Both the position numbers and the translations under genes were made by a program. Shown piece by piece: positions 1 through 6,127 of a stretch of 7,839 bases of DNA (position 1 is the first letter of the stretch; every line of letters starts with the position of its first letter). The notes under the pieces are model-generated. The model made no database searches and was not told the DNA's origin. It saw only the letters and a program-made list of their open reading frames with translations. Source of the DNA: Peptococcaceae bacterium (GTDB taxonomy: Bacteria; Bacillota; Dehalobacteriia; UBA4068; UBA4997); NCBI GenBank assembly GCA_019421315.1, contig JAHZFN010000267.1, positions 1 to 7,839 on the forward strand, written 5' to 3'.

Positions 1-755
1 CTGCGGTTTTCCAGCAGATAATTATAATCGGGAATAACCAAATCAATACCCGGCAAATCGTCATCGGGGAAGCTCATACCCCCATCCACAACCAAAATGT
101 GATTGCCGTATTTAACGGCTGTCATATTCTTGCCGATTTCCCCCAAACCTCCCAGCGGAATGATGGAGATTTTTTCGTTTTTGGCGGCATTTTTGCCGTT
201 CTGATTTTTGTTCTGATTTTTGTTTTCTTTATTTTTTTTACCGAATTTCAGCTTGGAAAAATTGAAAAAACCGCCTTCGGAAAAAGGCTTCGGCGTTGAA
301 ACAAAATCCTTTTTCAAGGAATTTTTATTGCCGGCAGCGGAATTATTGACATCTTTTTTGCTTTCCGACAATACGGAAGCGGCAGGCGCGCTCTGCGGCT
401 TGGCGTTGTTTTTGCCGCTGTTTTTCTTGTTTTTGGCGTTTGCCTGATTTTTGGGGTTGGCATTGTTTCTGCCTTTTGCTTCGGATTTTTTTTGCTCGTT
501 TTTTCGATTGTTGTTTTTTTTGCCGCCTGCGGCAGGTGTCAAACCCAAAGAAGATTCCAGCTTGGCTTCCAGCTTTCTTTCCAGCTCGTCAAAATTTTTG
601 TTGATGTCATTTTTGGCGGAATTATTATTTTTCTTCTTTTTTGGCTGGTAATAATTTTTTTTGCGGTTATTGTTTCTTTTGTAACCTGAGCTTTTTTTGC
701 TCTCTTGTCCGTGGGCGGCAGTCTGTTTACCGCCGCTCACTTTTGTATTTTCCAT
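1..755 (-). CDS. rnj: Ribonuclease J, N-terminal part with long basic Lys/Asn-rich extension (cut by window edge)
   Basis: The gene starts at 755 and runs off the left edge, so 251 codons are visible. Residues about 195-251 match the start of the RNase J metallo-beta-lactamase fold: IIPLGGLGEIGKN, then VVDGGMSFPDDDLPGIDLVIPDYNYLLEN. The metal-binding HxHxDH motif would lie beyond the edge. RNase J is a cytoplasmic 5'-to-3' exo- and endoribonuclease of mRNA decay and rRNA maturation. Before the fold lies a roughly 194-residue low-complexity region; by my count about 41% is Lys plus Asn. It contains one predicted helix near residues 55-72 (FDELERKLEAKLESSLGL). I keep the start at 755 because AAAGGAG (762-768) is well spaced and no internal in-frame ATG precedes the fold. 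Typical Bacillus RNase J proteins lack this extension. The position after dapA matches Bacillus synteny (rnjB). Confidence 0.95.
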   Translation of the reverse strand, partial: MENTKVSGGKQTAAHGQESKKSSGYKRNNNRKKNYYQPKKKKNNNSAKNDINKNFDELERKLEAKLESSLGLTPAAGGKKNNNRKNEQKKSEAKGRNNANPKNQANAKNKKNSGKNNAKPQSAPAASVLSESKKDVNNSAAGNKNSLKKDFVSTPKPFSEGGFFNFSKLKFGKKNKENKNQNKNQNGKNAAKNEKISIIPLGGLGEIGKNMTAVKYGNHILVVDGGMSFPDDDLPGIDLVIPDYNYLLENR

Positions 756-785
756 AATACACTCCTTTCTTGATATTATTTTTTA

Positions 786-794
786 TTTATAACA
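786..794 (-). promoter_or_regulatory. Possible extended -10 promoter element for rnj
   Basis: On the minus strand this reads TGTTATAAA, a TGn extended -10 followed by TATAAA, about 30 bases upstream of the rnj start codon. No good -35 box lies 16-18 bases upstream, so the call rests on the extended -10 alone. A TTGCCA sits just upstream, but too close to serve as its -35. Confidence 0.3.
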
Positions 795-875
795 CATTTG
801 GCAATGCGGCGCCTATTGCGTGCCTGAAAACGGGGCTACCGAAAACAGCTCGGCGAAAACTGTTGATCATATCGT

Positions 876-901
876 TCTTATCATTTTATCTTATCATTTT
901 A
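876..901. repeat. Perfect 13-bp tandem duplication in AT-rich spacer
   Basis: TCTTATCATTTTA occurs twice head to tail at 876-888 and 889-901, with no mismatch, in a low-complexity AT-rich stretch upstream of rnj. It may be simple slippage; no function is implied. Confidence 0.75.
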
Positions 902-1063
902 TTATTTATTTTCTTATTATTTGCTTTTTTCAGGAAAAAGATAACAGAAATAATAAATAATTCAATCAATAATATAGCACATCGTATAACAAACCATATA
1001 ATCGGCAGTCTTATCCGAGAAAAATCGGTAAAAGACTTTTTTCGACAGTCCCGTCCAACAGAA

Positions 1064-1109
1064 AGCAGACTCCACCCAAAAGTAGCAATCTGAGTGGAGT
1101 CAATCTGCT
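1064..1109 (-). terminator. Probable hairpin terminator after dapA
   Basis: About 42 bases after the dapA stop, the minus strand can form AGCAGA-(bulge)-CTCCAC pairing with GTGGAG-TCTGCT. A perfect GACTCCAC/GTGGAGTC stem is the alternative. The following tract, TTTCTGTT, is only moderately U-rich, so termination may be partial and some read-through into rnj is possible. Confidence 0.45.
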
Positions 1110-1150
1110 GAATATCAATTTGTTTTAATTAATTATTTATTTAATAAAAC

Positions 1151-2035
1151 TTATTTTAACAAGCCTGCATTCTGCATCATTTCTTTCAAAACGGCTTTTT
1201 GTTCCGCATCGGCGGGAATCAAAGGCAGGCGGCAGTCACCCATATCCCAACCCAGCATATTCATACACTCCTTAATGGGAATGGGATTAGCGGTAATGAA
1301 AATTTTGTGGAAAACAGGCAAATATTTCAGGTGCAAATCAAGAGCCTTTTTCACATCACCGTTAAAGAAAGCGGCAATCATTTCCTGCAATTTATCACCG
1401 ATTAAATGGGAAGCAACGCTGACAACGCCGCTGCCGCCAACGGACAAAATAGGTAATGTCAAAGAGTCATCACCGGAATAAATGGTAAAATCGGGACCCA
1501 TAATTTTACGCAGATTGCTCACCTGATCCAGGTTGCCTGTGCTGTCTTTCAAAGCTACAACATTGGGGCAGTCGTCCACAATGCGTTTTACGGTTTCGGG
1601 CTGCATATTAATGCCCGTTCTGCCGGGAATATTATACAAAATTATAGGAATATCGGCGCCGTGGGCAATGGCCTTAAAGTGCTGATACAAGCCTTCCTGC
1701 GGCGGTTTGTTGTAATAAGGAACAACTGCCAGCAAACCGTCGGCGCCTGCTTTTTCGGCACGTTTTGCCAAATCCACGGAAAAAGCCGTTTCGTTGTCCG
1801 TTGTGCCTGCAATAACCTTGCCTTTGCCTTTGGCAGCTTCGATAACGGCAGCCCAGAGTTTATCTTTTTCAGGAACGGTCAGCGTGGGGCTTTCGCCTGT
1901 TGTGCCGCAAACCACTACTGCATCGGAACCATGTGTCAACAAATATTCGGTCAGTTTTTGAGCCTTATCATAGTCCACCTCTCCTGTTTTGGTGTACGGT
2001 GTAACCATAGCTGTTAAAACTCTGCCCAATGACAT
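1151..2035 (-). CDS. dapA: 4-hydroxy-tetrahydrodipicolinate synthase
   Basis: A class I aldolase of 294 residues, the usual family length. It condenses pyruvate with aspartate-4-semialdehyde to give the precursor of both diaminopimelate/lysine and dipicolinate. Visible hallmarks are GTTGES (residues 44-49, with the catalytic Thr), the tyrosines of PYYNKP (106-111), YNIPGRT (134-140, with Tyr134 and Arg139), and the Schiff-base lysine Lys163 in VALKDSTGN. The start at 2035 is supported by AAGGAGGG (2043-2050), 7 bases upstream. It follows asd after only 73 bases with no evident terminator, so the two are probably co-transcribed. The protein appears complete. In Bacillus an aspartokinase gene (dapG) sits between asd and dapA; there is none here. 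Confidence 0.98.
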   Translation of the reverse strand: MSLGRVLTAMVTPYTKTGEVDYDKAQKLTEYLLTHGSDAVVVCGTTGESPTLTVPEKDKLWAAVIEAAKGKGKVIAGTTDNETAFSVDLAKRAEKAGADGLLAVVPYYNKPPQEGLYQHFKAIAHGADIPIILYNIPGRTGINMQPETVKRIVDDCPNVVALKDSTGNLDQVSNLRKIMGPDFTIYSGDDSLTLPILSVGGSGVVSVASHLIGDKLQEMIAAFFNGDVKKALDLHLKYLPVFHKIFITANPIPIKECMNMLGWDMGDCRLPLIPADAEQKAVLKEMMQNAGLLK

Positions 2036-2108
2036 AAATAAACCCTCCTTAAAAATTTGAAATATATGATTTTTATACTGATTGTCTTTTTACGCTGCGA
2101 TTATTGGC

Positions 2109-3128
2109 TTATCTGCCTTCAACCAAGTCTTTTTCAACCAAAAGCTGCGCAATCTGCACGGCGTTGGTGGCTGCGCCTTTGCGGATTTGGTCAGCAACAA
2201 CAAAGAAGCAAAGACCGTTTTCGCAGGAAATGTCTTTTCTGATTCTGCCAACATAAACTTCGTCCGTATCGGAAGAATACAAAGGCATGGGATAAACGTT
2301 GTTTTGAATATCGTCTTTGATGATGATGCCGGGAGCTTTTCTCAAGATTTCTCTGGCTTCGGCTGCATCAACAGGTTTTTCCGTTTCAATGCTCACTGCT
2401 TCGGAATGGCTTCTCATGATAGGCACACGAACGGCAGTTGCGCTGACTTTGATGTCTGTGCTGTGGAGCATTTTTTGAGTTTCCCAAGTCATTTTCATTT
2501 CTTCCTTGGTGTAATCATTGTCTTGGAAAACGTCGATATGAGGAATCAAATTGTTGGCAATTTGATACTGGAATTTTTCAATATTAACTTCTTTGCCTTC
2601 GGCAATGGCTTTCATCTGTTGTTCCAGTTCATCCATGCCTTCTTTGCCGGCGCCGGAAACAGCCTGATAAGTAGAAACAACAACACGTTTCAAGCCGTAA
2701 GCGTCATGCAAGGGTTTCAAGGCAACAACCATTTGAATTGTGGAACAGTTGGGGTTGGCGATAATGCCTTTGTGCCATTCCACATCTTCGGGGTTTACTT
2801 CCGGCACAACCAAGGGAATTTCAGGGTCATAACGGAAAGTAGAGCTGTTGTCAATGCAAACGGCGCCTCTTTTTACAGATTCCGGAGCCAAAGTTTTGCT
2901 GATGCTGCCGCCAGCAAAAAGCACGATGTCAACATCTTCAAAAGAATCGGGAGTTGCTTCGTGAACTGTCAAATCTTCACCGCGATATTGCAAAATTTTA
3001 CCTTCGGAACGAGCGGAAGCCAAAAGCTTCAATTCGTTGATGGGAAAATCTCTTTCTGCCAAAACTTTCATCAATTCGTGACCGACCGCGCCTGTTGCGC
3101 CGACAATCGCCACATTATATTTTTTCAT
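2109..3128 (-). CDS. asd: Aspartate-semialdehyde dehydrogenase
   Basis: A complete protein of 339 residues. It reduces aspartyl-4-phosphate to aspartate-4-semialdehyde with NADPH, feeding lysine/DAP, dipicolinate, threonine and methionine synthesis. The nucleotide-binding GATGAVG is at residues 10-16. The catalytic cysteine is Cys128 in NPNCSTIQ. SGAGKEG follows at 158-164, and the substrate and catalytic region RVPIMRSHSE carries Arg234 and His241. The start is supported by GGAGGA (3137-3142), 8 bases upstream. It lies 158 bases after dpaB, a gap holding a hairpin and a good housekeeping promoter. It can therefore be expressed in growing cells independently of the sporulation genes ahead of it. 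dapA follows in the same direction. Confidence 0.98.
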   Translation of the reverse strand: MKKYNVAIVGATGAVGHELMKVLAERDFPINELKLLASARSEGKILQYRGEDLTVHEATPDSFEDVDIVLFAGGSISKTLAPESVKRGAVCIDNSSTFRYDPEIPLVVPEVNPEDVEWHKGIIANPNCSTIQMVVALKPLHDAYGLKRVVVSTYQAVSGAGKEGMDELEQQMKAIAEGKEVNIEKFQYQIANNLIPHIDVFQDNDYTKEEMKMTWETQKMLHSTDIKVSATAVRVPIMRSHSEAVSIETEKPVDAAEAREILRKAPGIIIKDDIQNNVYPMPLYSSDTDEVYVGRIRKDISCENGLCFFVVADQIRKGAATNAVQIAQLLVEKDLVEGR

Positions 3129-3180
3129 TGTTTATTTCCTCCAAACAAAAATACTTTTGCATACTAACATACATAAGTGT

Positions 3181-3209
3181 ATTTTACCACTTTTTGCAAG
3201 GTTTGGCAA
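3181..3209 (-). promoter_or_regulatory. SigA-type promoter for asd-dapA
   Basis: The minus strand carries TTGCCA (3204-3209), exactly 17 bases, then TAAAAT (3181-3186), a close match to the vegetative consensus. The expected transcript start is near 3174, about 45 bases upstream of the asd start codon. This would give vegetative supply of Asd and DapA without transcription through dpaAB. Confidence 0.7.
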
Positions 3210-3235
3210 GAACTTTCCCCTTGTTTAACAGCAAG

Positions 3236-3256
3236 AATTGCCGTTCTGCGGCAATT
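3236..3256 (-). terminator. Hairpin between dpaB and the asd promoter, weak terminator or attenuator
   Basis: A perfect 8-bp stem, AATTGCCG / CGGCAATT, with a 5-base loop lies 30 bases after the dpaB stop and just upstream of the asd promoter. On the minus strand the following bases are CTTGCTGTT, a poor U-tract, so termination would be incomplete. The plus-strand side has TTTT after the stem, but no plus-strand gene ends here. Confidence 0.4.
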
Positions 3257-3286
3257 TTCAAAAAATATACGCAATTACGGCGGCAA

Positions 3287-3907
3287 TTACTTTTTATCCG
3301 CCGCCTGCGGATACTGCAAAAGCAGCGGCTGAATCTGGCGGTTGTCTAAAGCCATCATCAAAGTGTCCACCACCTTATCCTCGGCAAAAATCACAGAATT
3401 GGGCTTCTTTTCGGCGTTGTCCTGACCAAAAGGCACAAAAAAGATGTTTTTCACATTCAAAAGCTCGCCCAGATTTTTGGCGTTCATGCCCAGCCCGTCG
3501 TTGCTGGCAAGCGCCAAAACCACAGGCTTGGAATTTCTGAGGTGCGCCTTTGCCGCCATCAAAACGGGGCCGTCCGTAATGCCGTGGCAAAGCTTCGCCA
3601 TGGTGTTGCCTGAGCAGGGGGCAATCAGCAGAATATCCAAAAAGCCCGTCGGTCCGATGGGTTCCGCTTCGGGAATGGTATAAACAGGCGTTTGACAGCC
3701 GACTTCTTGCAGCTTTTGCCGCCAGCCCGCCGCCGTGCCAAACTTGGTATCCAAATCCCGCACATTTTCCGAAACGATGGGATAAACCTCAGCGCCCTCG
3801 TCTTTAACCAGCTTTTCGATAATTCCCATAACTCGGTTCATTGTGCAGAACGACCCCGTCAGAGCAACGCCGATTTTCTTGCCTGCCAAAGGCTTATTCC
3901 CTGTCAT
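3287..3907 (-). CDS. dpaB: Dipicolinate synthase subunit B (flavoprotein-type)
   Basis: A 206-residue protein matching SpoVFB/DpaB, a flavoprotein-fold subunit related to phosphopantothenoylcysteine decarboxylases (Bacillus form about 200 residues). With DpaA it makes dipicolinic acid in the mother cell late in sporulation. Visible family features are GVALTGSFCTMNRV near residues 13-26, the loop APCSGNTMAKL (96-106), TDGPVLMAAKAHLRN (111-125), and FFVPFGQDNAEKKPNS (156-171). The reading frame is open up to 4057, but I choose 3907: family similarity begins there, and GGGAGGT (3915-3921) lies 7 bases upstream. The start overlaps the end of dpaA by 14 bases, which suggests translational coupling and a 1:1 complex. 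Confidence 0.96.
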   Translation of the reverse strand: MTGNKPLAGKKIGVALTGSFCTMNRVMGIIEKLVKDEGAEVYPIVSENVRDLDTKFGTAAGWRQKLQEVGCQTPVYTIPEAEPIGPTGFLDILLIAPCSGNTMAKLCHGITDGPVLMAAKAHLRNSKPVVLALASNDGLGMNAKNLGELLNVKNIFFVPFGQDNAEKKPNSVIFAEDKVVDTLMMALDNRQIQPLLLQYPQAADKK

Positions 3908-4910
3908 CAGCGGCACCTCCCAACATATCGGAAAGCTTGGTACTTTTTTCATATTCGTTATCAAATATATTGGCAAACCGCTCAGCTTCGGTCGAAACAC
4001 CGCCGTTATTCCGTCGTTTTTGAGCGGAGCCGCACCTTTCGACTGCAACCGCTTCAAGAATATGAGGGTAATACGCCGCCAAAATTTTCCCTGCGGAAAC
4101 GGGAGCCACCTTTCCCGGCAGGCTCAAGGCGTGGATTGCTTTGATGTCCAATTCCGCCGCCGCCGCAAAATCCGTGCCGCCGGGAGATGTCGCCAAATCA
4201 ATAATCAAAGTCTTTTTGTCCATCGCCATCAGCATTTCCTTGTCAATAACCATAGCGGGAACTGTGTTGTAAATAACATCCTGCCCTGCCACGGCGTCCT
4301 TGACGCTGTCCCAGGGGTAAATGGCAAAGCCGTCCCGTGCCGCCGCCGCAAACCTGCCCGAACTGCGGTTTGTAACAACAACCCTGGCGCCCATCGCCCG
4401 CAGTTTTTCCGCCAAAGCGGCGCCAACCCTGCCGTAGCCGATAACCAACGCCCGCATACCGTCAACGGTTATGTCAGTTTCCTCCATTGTAATCTGAATT
4501 GCGCCCTCCGCCGTGGGAACGGCGTTGGGAACGGCAATTTTATCGTCCTCCGCCACCTCCCTGACATCCAGCTCCAGCTCCGCCGCCAAGCCTTTCAGAT
4601 AATCCGAAGCCACGCCTGTAAAAACAGGCGTTCCCTTTGGCAAAGCCGCCAAATCGCTTTTTTTGATTATGGGATTATCGGCAAAAGGAGAATGCAGTCT
4701 GCCGTTATTTCTGATACCGGGCAAAGGCAGAATTACGGCGCAAACGTTTTTCACCGCTTCTTTCACAGTGTCGCAGCATATGACACCGGTCGGCAATTCG
4801 TTTTTCGGCAATCCGAAAACCTGAACCTTCCACCCTGCTGTTTTCAATGACGGAACCACCTGAAACTCCCTTTGGTCGCCGCCCAGCAAGGCAACAATTT
4901 TTTCAGCCAT
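3894..4910 (-). CDS. dpaA: Dipicolinate synthase subunit A, with C-terminal tail
   Basis: SpoVFA/DpaA, the NAD(P)-dependent oxidoreductase subunit that oxidises the DapA product to dipicolinic acid for the spore core. An N-terminal domain begins with the family-type ALLGGDQRE (residues 7-15). A Rossmann nucleotide-binding motif, VIGYGRVGAALAEKL, spans 156-170. The conserved end of the fold, ALSLPGKVAPVSAGKILA, is at 261-278. The Bacillus protein is about 297 residues. This one is 338, and the surplus lies after about residue 288 as a polar tail (ERCGSAQKRRNN... to the end) that I do not recognise. The start is preceded by AAGGA (4922-4926) at a rather long 11-base spacing. The gene overlaps dpaB by 14 bases and has a sporulation-type promoter candidate upstream. 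Confidence 0.96.
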   Translation of the reverse strand: MAEKIVALLGGDQREFQVVPSLKTAGWKVQVFGLPKNELPTGVICCDTVKEAVKNVCAVILPLPGIRNNGRLHSPFADNPIIKKSDLAALPKGTPVFTGVASDYLKGLAAELELDVREVAEDDKIAVPNAVPTAEGAIQITMEETDITVDGMRALVIGYGRVGAALAEKLRAMGARVVVTNRSSGRFAAAARDGFAIYPWDSVKDAVAGQDVIYNTVPAMVIDKEMLMAMDKKTLIIDLATSPGGTDFAAAAELDIKAIHALSLPGKVAPVSAGKILAAYYPHILEAVAVERCGSAQKRRNNGGVSTEAERFANIFDNEYEKSTKLSDMLGGAADDRE

Positions 4911-4944
4911 AATATCACCGGTCCTTCCGTTGTGTGAATAATAC

Positions 4945-4972
4945 TATTATATGCCAAAAGACAACCGTCCGT
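4945..4972 (-). promoter_or_regulatory. Candidate mother-cell sigma (SigK/SigE-like) promoter of dpaA-dpaB
   Basis: The minus strand reads CATATAATA (4945-4953), an exact fit to the CATAnnnTA -10 of SigK-type promoters. An AC dinucleotide (4971-4972) lies 17 bases upstream, as expected for the -35. In B. subtilis the dipicolinate synthase genes are SigK-dependent, so the fit makes biological sense. The embedded TATAAT could also be a SigA -10, but there is no matching TTGACA-like box 17 bases upstream of it. The predicted start is near 4937, giving a leader of about 27 bases. Confidence 0.5.
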
Positions 4973-4973
4973 G

Positions 4974-5236
4974 ATTTTTTAAAGACTTCATCTTATTAAA
5001 CTTCGTACAAAGGTCTGTTCGCTATTTTAGTTCGGAGAAACCTGTTTATACGCTGTCTTTTGCCGCATTGGGTGCTTGGCGGGTTTCGTGCTAAGGTAAA
5101 CTATAATTTATCTCAGTGGCACCCCGCCAAGCACCCAGATAACAATAAAGAATGCGCAATAACAGTTTTATCGGATTTAAAATAGCGGTTATATAGTGCA
5201 TCCGAAGTTTAACAAGTTCCAAGTCGTAAAAAGTCG
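4974..5236. repeat. Large imperfect palindrome (about 260 bp) filling the dpaA-dapB spacer
   Basis: Several paired segments share one centre near 5103-5104. Innermost is the imperfect 5091-5100 / 5107-5116. Then come a perfect 15-bp arm TGGGTGCTTGGCGGG (5069-5083) with its complement (5123-5137), a perfect CGCTATTTTA (5020-5029) with 5178-5187, and a perfect TTAAACTTCG (4996-5005) with 5203-5212, extendable to 14 bp with one mismatch. Outside these, GACTT (4984-4988) faces AAGTC (5221-5225), flanked by A/T runs. The stretch between the second and third arms matches at about two thirds of positions. It has no ORF and would fold into a long branched hairpin on either strand. It could be a degenerate MITE-like element, two inverted copies of a repeat, or a structured RNA. 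No target duplication is visible. Confidence 0.8.
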
Positions 5237-5240
5237 TAAA
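5221..5240. repeat. 10-bp tandem direct repeat at the palindrome edge
   Basis: AAGTCGTAAA occurs twice in a row (5221-5230, 5231-5240), directly beside the dapB terminator. One copy pairs with the left outer arm of the palindrome, so the duplication may mark the edge of that element. Confidence 0.75.
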
Positions 5241-5272
5241 AAAAGCGGGCAGTAGTATATGCCGCCCGCTTT
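5236..5272 (-). terminator. Intrinsic terminator of dapB
   Basis: On the minus strand AAAGCGGGC pairs with GCCCGCTTT across a 13-base loop, and the stem runs straight into seven T residues. It begins 55 bases after the dapB stop. It should end the dapB transcript before the palindrome and dpaA. Confidence 0.9.
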
Positions 5273-5326
5273 AATTCATAAATGAATTATCTATAATATT
5301 AATATTTTATGATATTTTATTGCAGC

Positions 5327-6127
5327 TTACAGCAATTTGTCCAAACCGAAAACAAGACCTTTTTGATCAACAATTTTGGTAACTGCCAAAGCAACGCCGG
5401 GAATGTAGGATTCACGGCTCAGTGCGTCATGGCGAATGCAAAGCACCTGACCGATGTCGCCGAAAACAACCTCCTGGGTTGCCACATAGCCCGGCAAGCG
5501 CACACTGTGAACTCTCATGCCGTCAAATTCGCCGCCGCGGGAACCGTTAATTCTTTCAAATTCCTGAAGATTACCCTGCATAAAAGCCTTGCGGTTTTCT
5601 TTGATCATTTCCAAAGTTGTAACGGCTGTACCGCTGGGGGCGTCCAGCTTTTGGTCGTGGTGTCTTTCGATAACTTCAACGTTTGGCATATATTTTGCCG
5701 CATCCGCCGCATATTTCATCAGCAAAACTGCGCCGATGGCAAAGTTGGGAGCGATGAAAACAGGACTTTCGTATTCACTGCACCATTTTTCGATTTGCTG
5801 CAAATCGTCCTGAGTGATACCAGTTGTACCGACAACGATGGGAGTTTTCAGGCTGACTGCTGTAAAGATATTTTTCATAACCGTCTGAGGGCTTGTGAAA
5901 TCAACCACAACGTCGGGTTTGTTCATTTTGATGGCCTTTTTCAAATTTGTTTCAATGCCAAAACCCAAAGCGTCAATACCGCACATATAACCGTAGTCAA
6001 CGGTTGTGGATTTAAGATCCACGGCTCCGATCAATTCAATTCTTTTGTCTGCCACCAAACCGGCAGAAACGGCCTTACCCATTTTTCCTGCCGCACCGTT
6101 CATAATAACTGTAATTTTTTCTGCCAT
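5327..6127 (-). CDS. dapB: 4-hydroxy-tetrahydrodipicolinate reductase
   Basis: A 266-residue NAD(P)H-dependent reductase that turns the DapA product into tetrahydrodipicolinate, the first step committed to diaminopimelate and lysine. The nucleotide-binding GAAGKMG is at residues 11-17. VVDFTSP (74-80) and GTTG (100-103) follow, then the catalytic and substrate region ERHHDQKLDAPSGTA (154-168) with His156 and Lys160. The frame is open upstream to an ATG at 6337. I choose 6127 because the family N-terminus (MAEKITVIMNGAAG) begins there, with AAAAGGAGAG (6136-6145) 8 bases upstream, and the preceding 70 codons do not resemble protein. It is monocistronic, ending at its own terminator, and is divergent from mtnA. 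It competes with DpaA/DpaB for the same intermediate. Confidence 0.97.
   Translation of the reverse strand: MAEKITVIMNGAAGKMGKAVSAGLVADKRIELIGAVDLKSTTVDYGYMCGIDALGFGIETNLKKAIKMNKPDVVVDFTSPQTVMKNIFTAVSLKTPIVVGTTGITQDDLQQIEKWCSEYESPVFIAPNFAIGAVLLMKYAADAAKYMPNVEVIERHHDQKLDAPSGTAVTTLEMIKENRKAFMQGNLQEFERINGSRGGEFDGMRVHSVRLPGYVATQEVVFGDIGQVLCIRHDALSRESYIPGVALAVTKIVDQKGLVFGLDKLL

Larger units (their letters stand above)
756..1150. other. AT-rich intergenic region between dapA and rnj
   Basis: No convincing gene lies in these 395 bases. They hold the rnj ribosome binding site and a candidate extended -10. There is a perfect 13-bp tandem duplication (TCTTATCATTTTA at 876-888 and 889-901) in a strongly AT-rich stretch, and three GAAAAC words between 828 and 860. 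A small hairpin lies at 1008-1036 (GTCTTatCCGA with TCGGtaaAAGAC), followed on the plus strand by TTTTTT, which looks like a plus-strand terminator with no gene to serve. A larger hairpin at 1064-1109 is listed as the dapA terminator. A 107-codon plus-strand ORF (770-1093) has one hydrophobic stretch but no ribosome binding site, and I do not call it. Confidence 0.7.

Noticed and set aside
99..689. Several plus-strand ORFs rich in Phe and Leu
   Set aside because: They are the complement of the Lys/Asn-rich RNase J extension; the poly-Phe/Leu content follows from AAA/AAC codons on the other strand.
770..1093. 107-codon plus-strand ORF with a hydrophobic segment upstream of rnj
   Set aside because: The hydrophobic run comes from T-rich low-complexity DNA. 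The start has no Shine-Dalgarno site and overlaps the rnj ribosome binding site on the other strand.
2082..3167. Long 361-codon plus-strand ORF opposite asd
   Set aside because: It lies antisense to a clear asd gene with all catalytic motifs. Its product is Phe/Asn/His-rich shadow sequence with no family resemblance and no ribosome binding site.
3908..4057. In-frame 50-residue N-terminal extension of DpaB
   Set aside because: It overlaps dpaA coding sequence, and similarity and the GGGAGGT site both place the start at 3907.
3843..4850. 335-codon plus-strand ORF opposite dpaA
   Set aside because: Shadow of dpaA; its Arg/Asn/Cys-rich product looks like no protein family and has no ribosome binding site.
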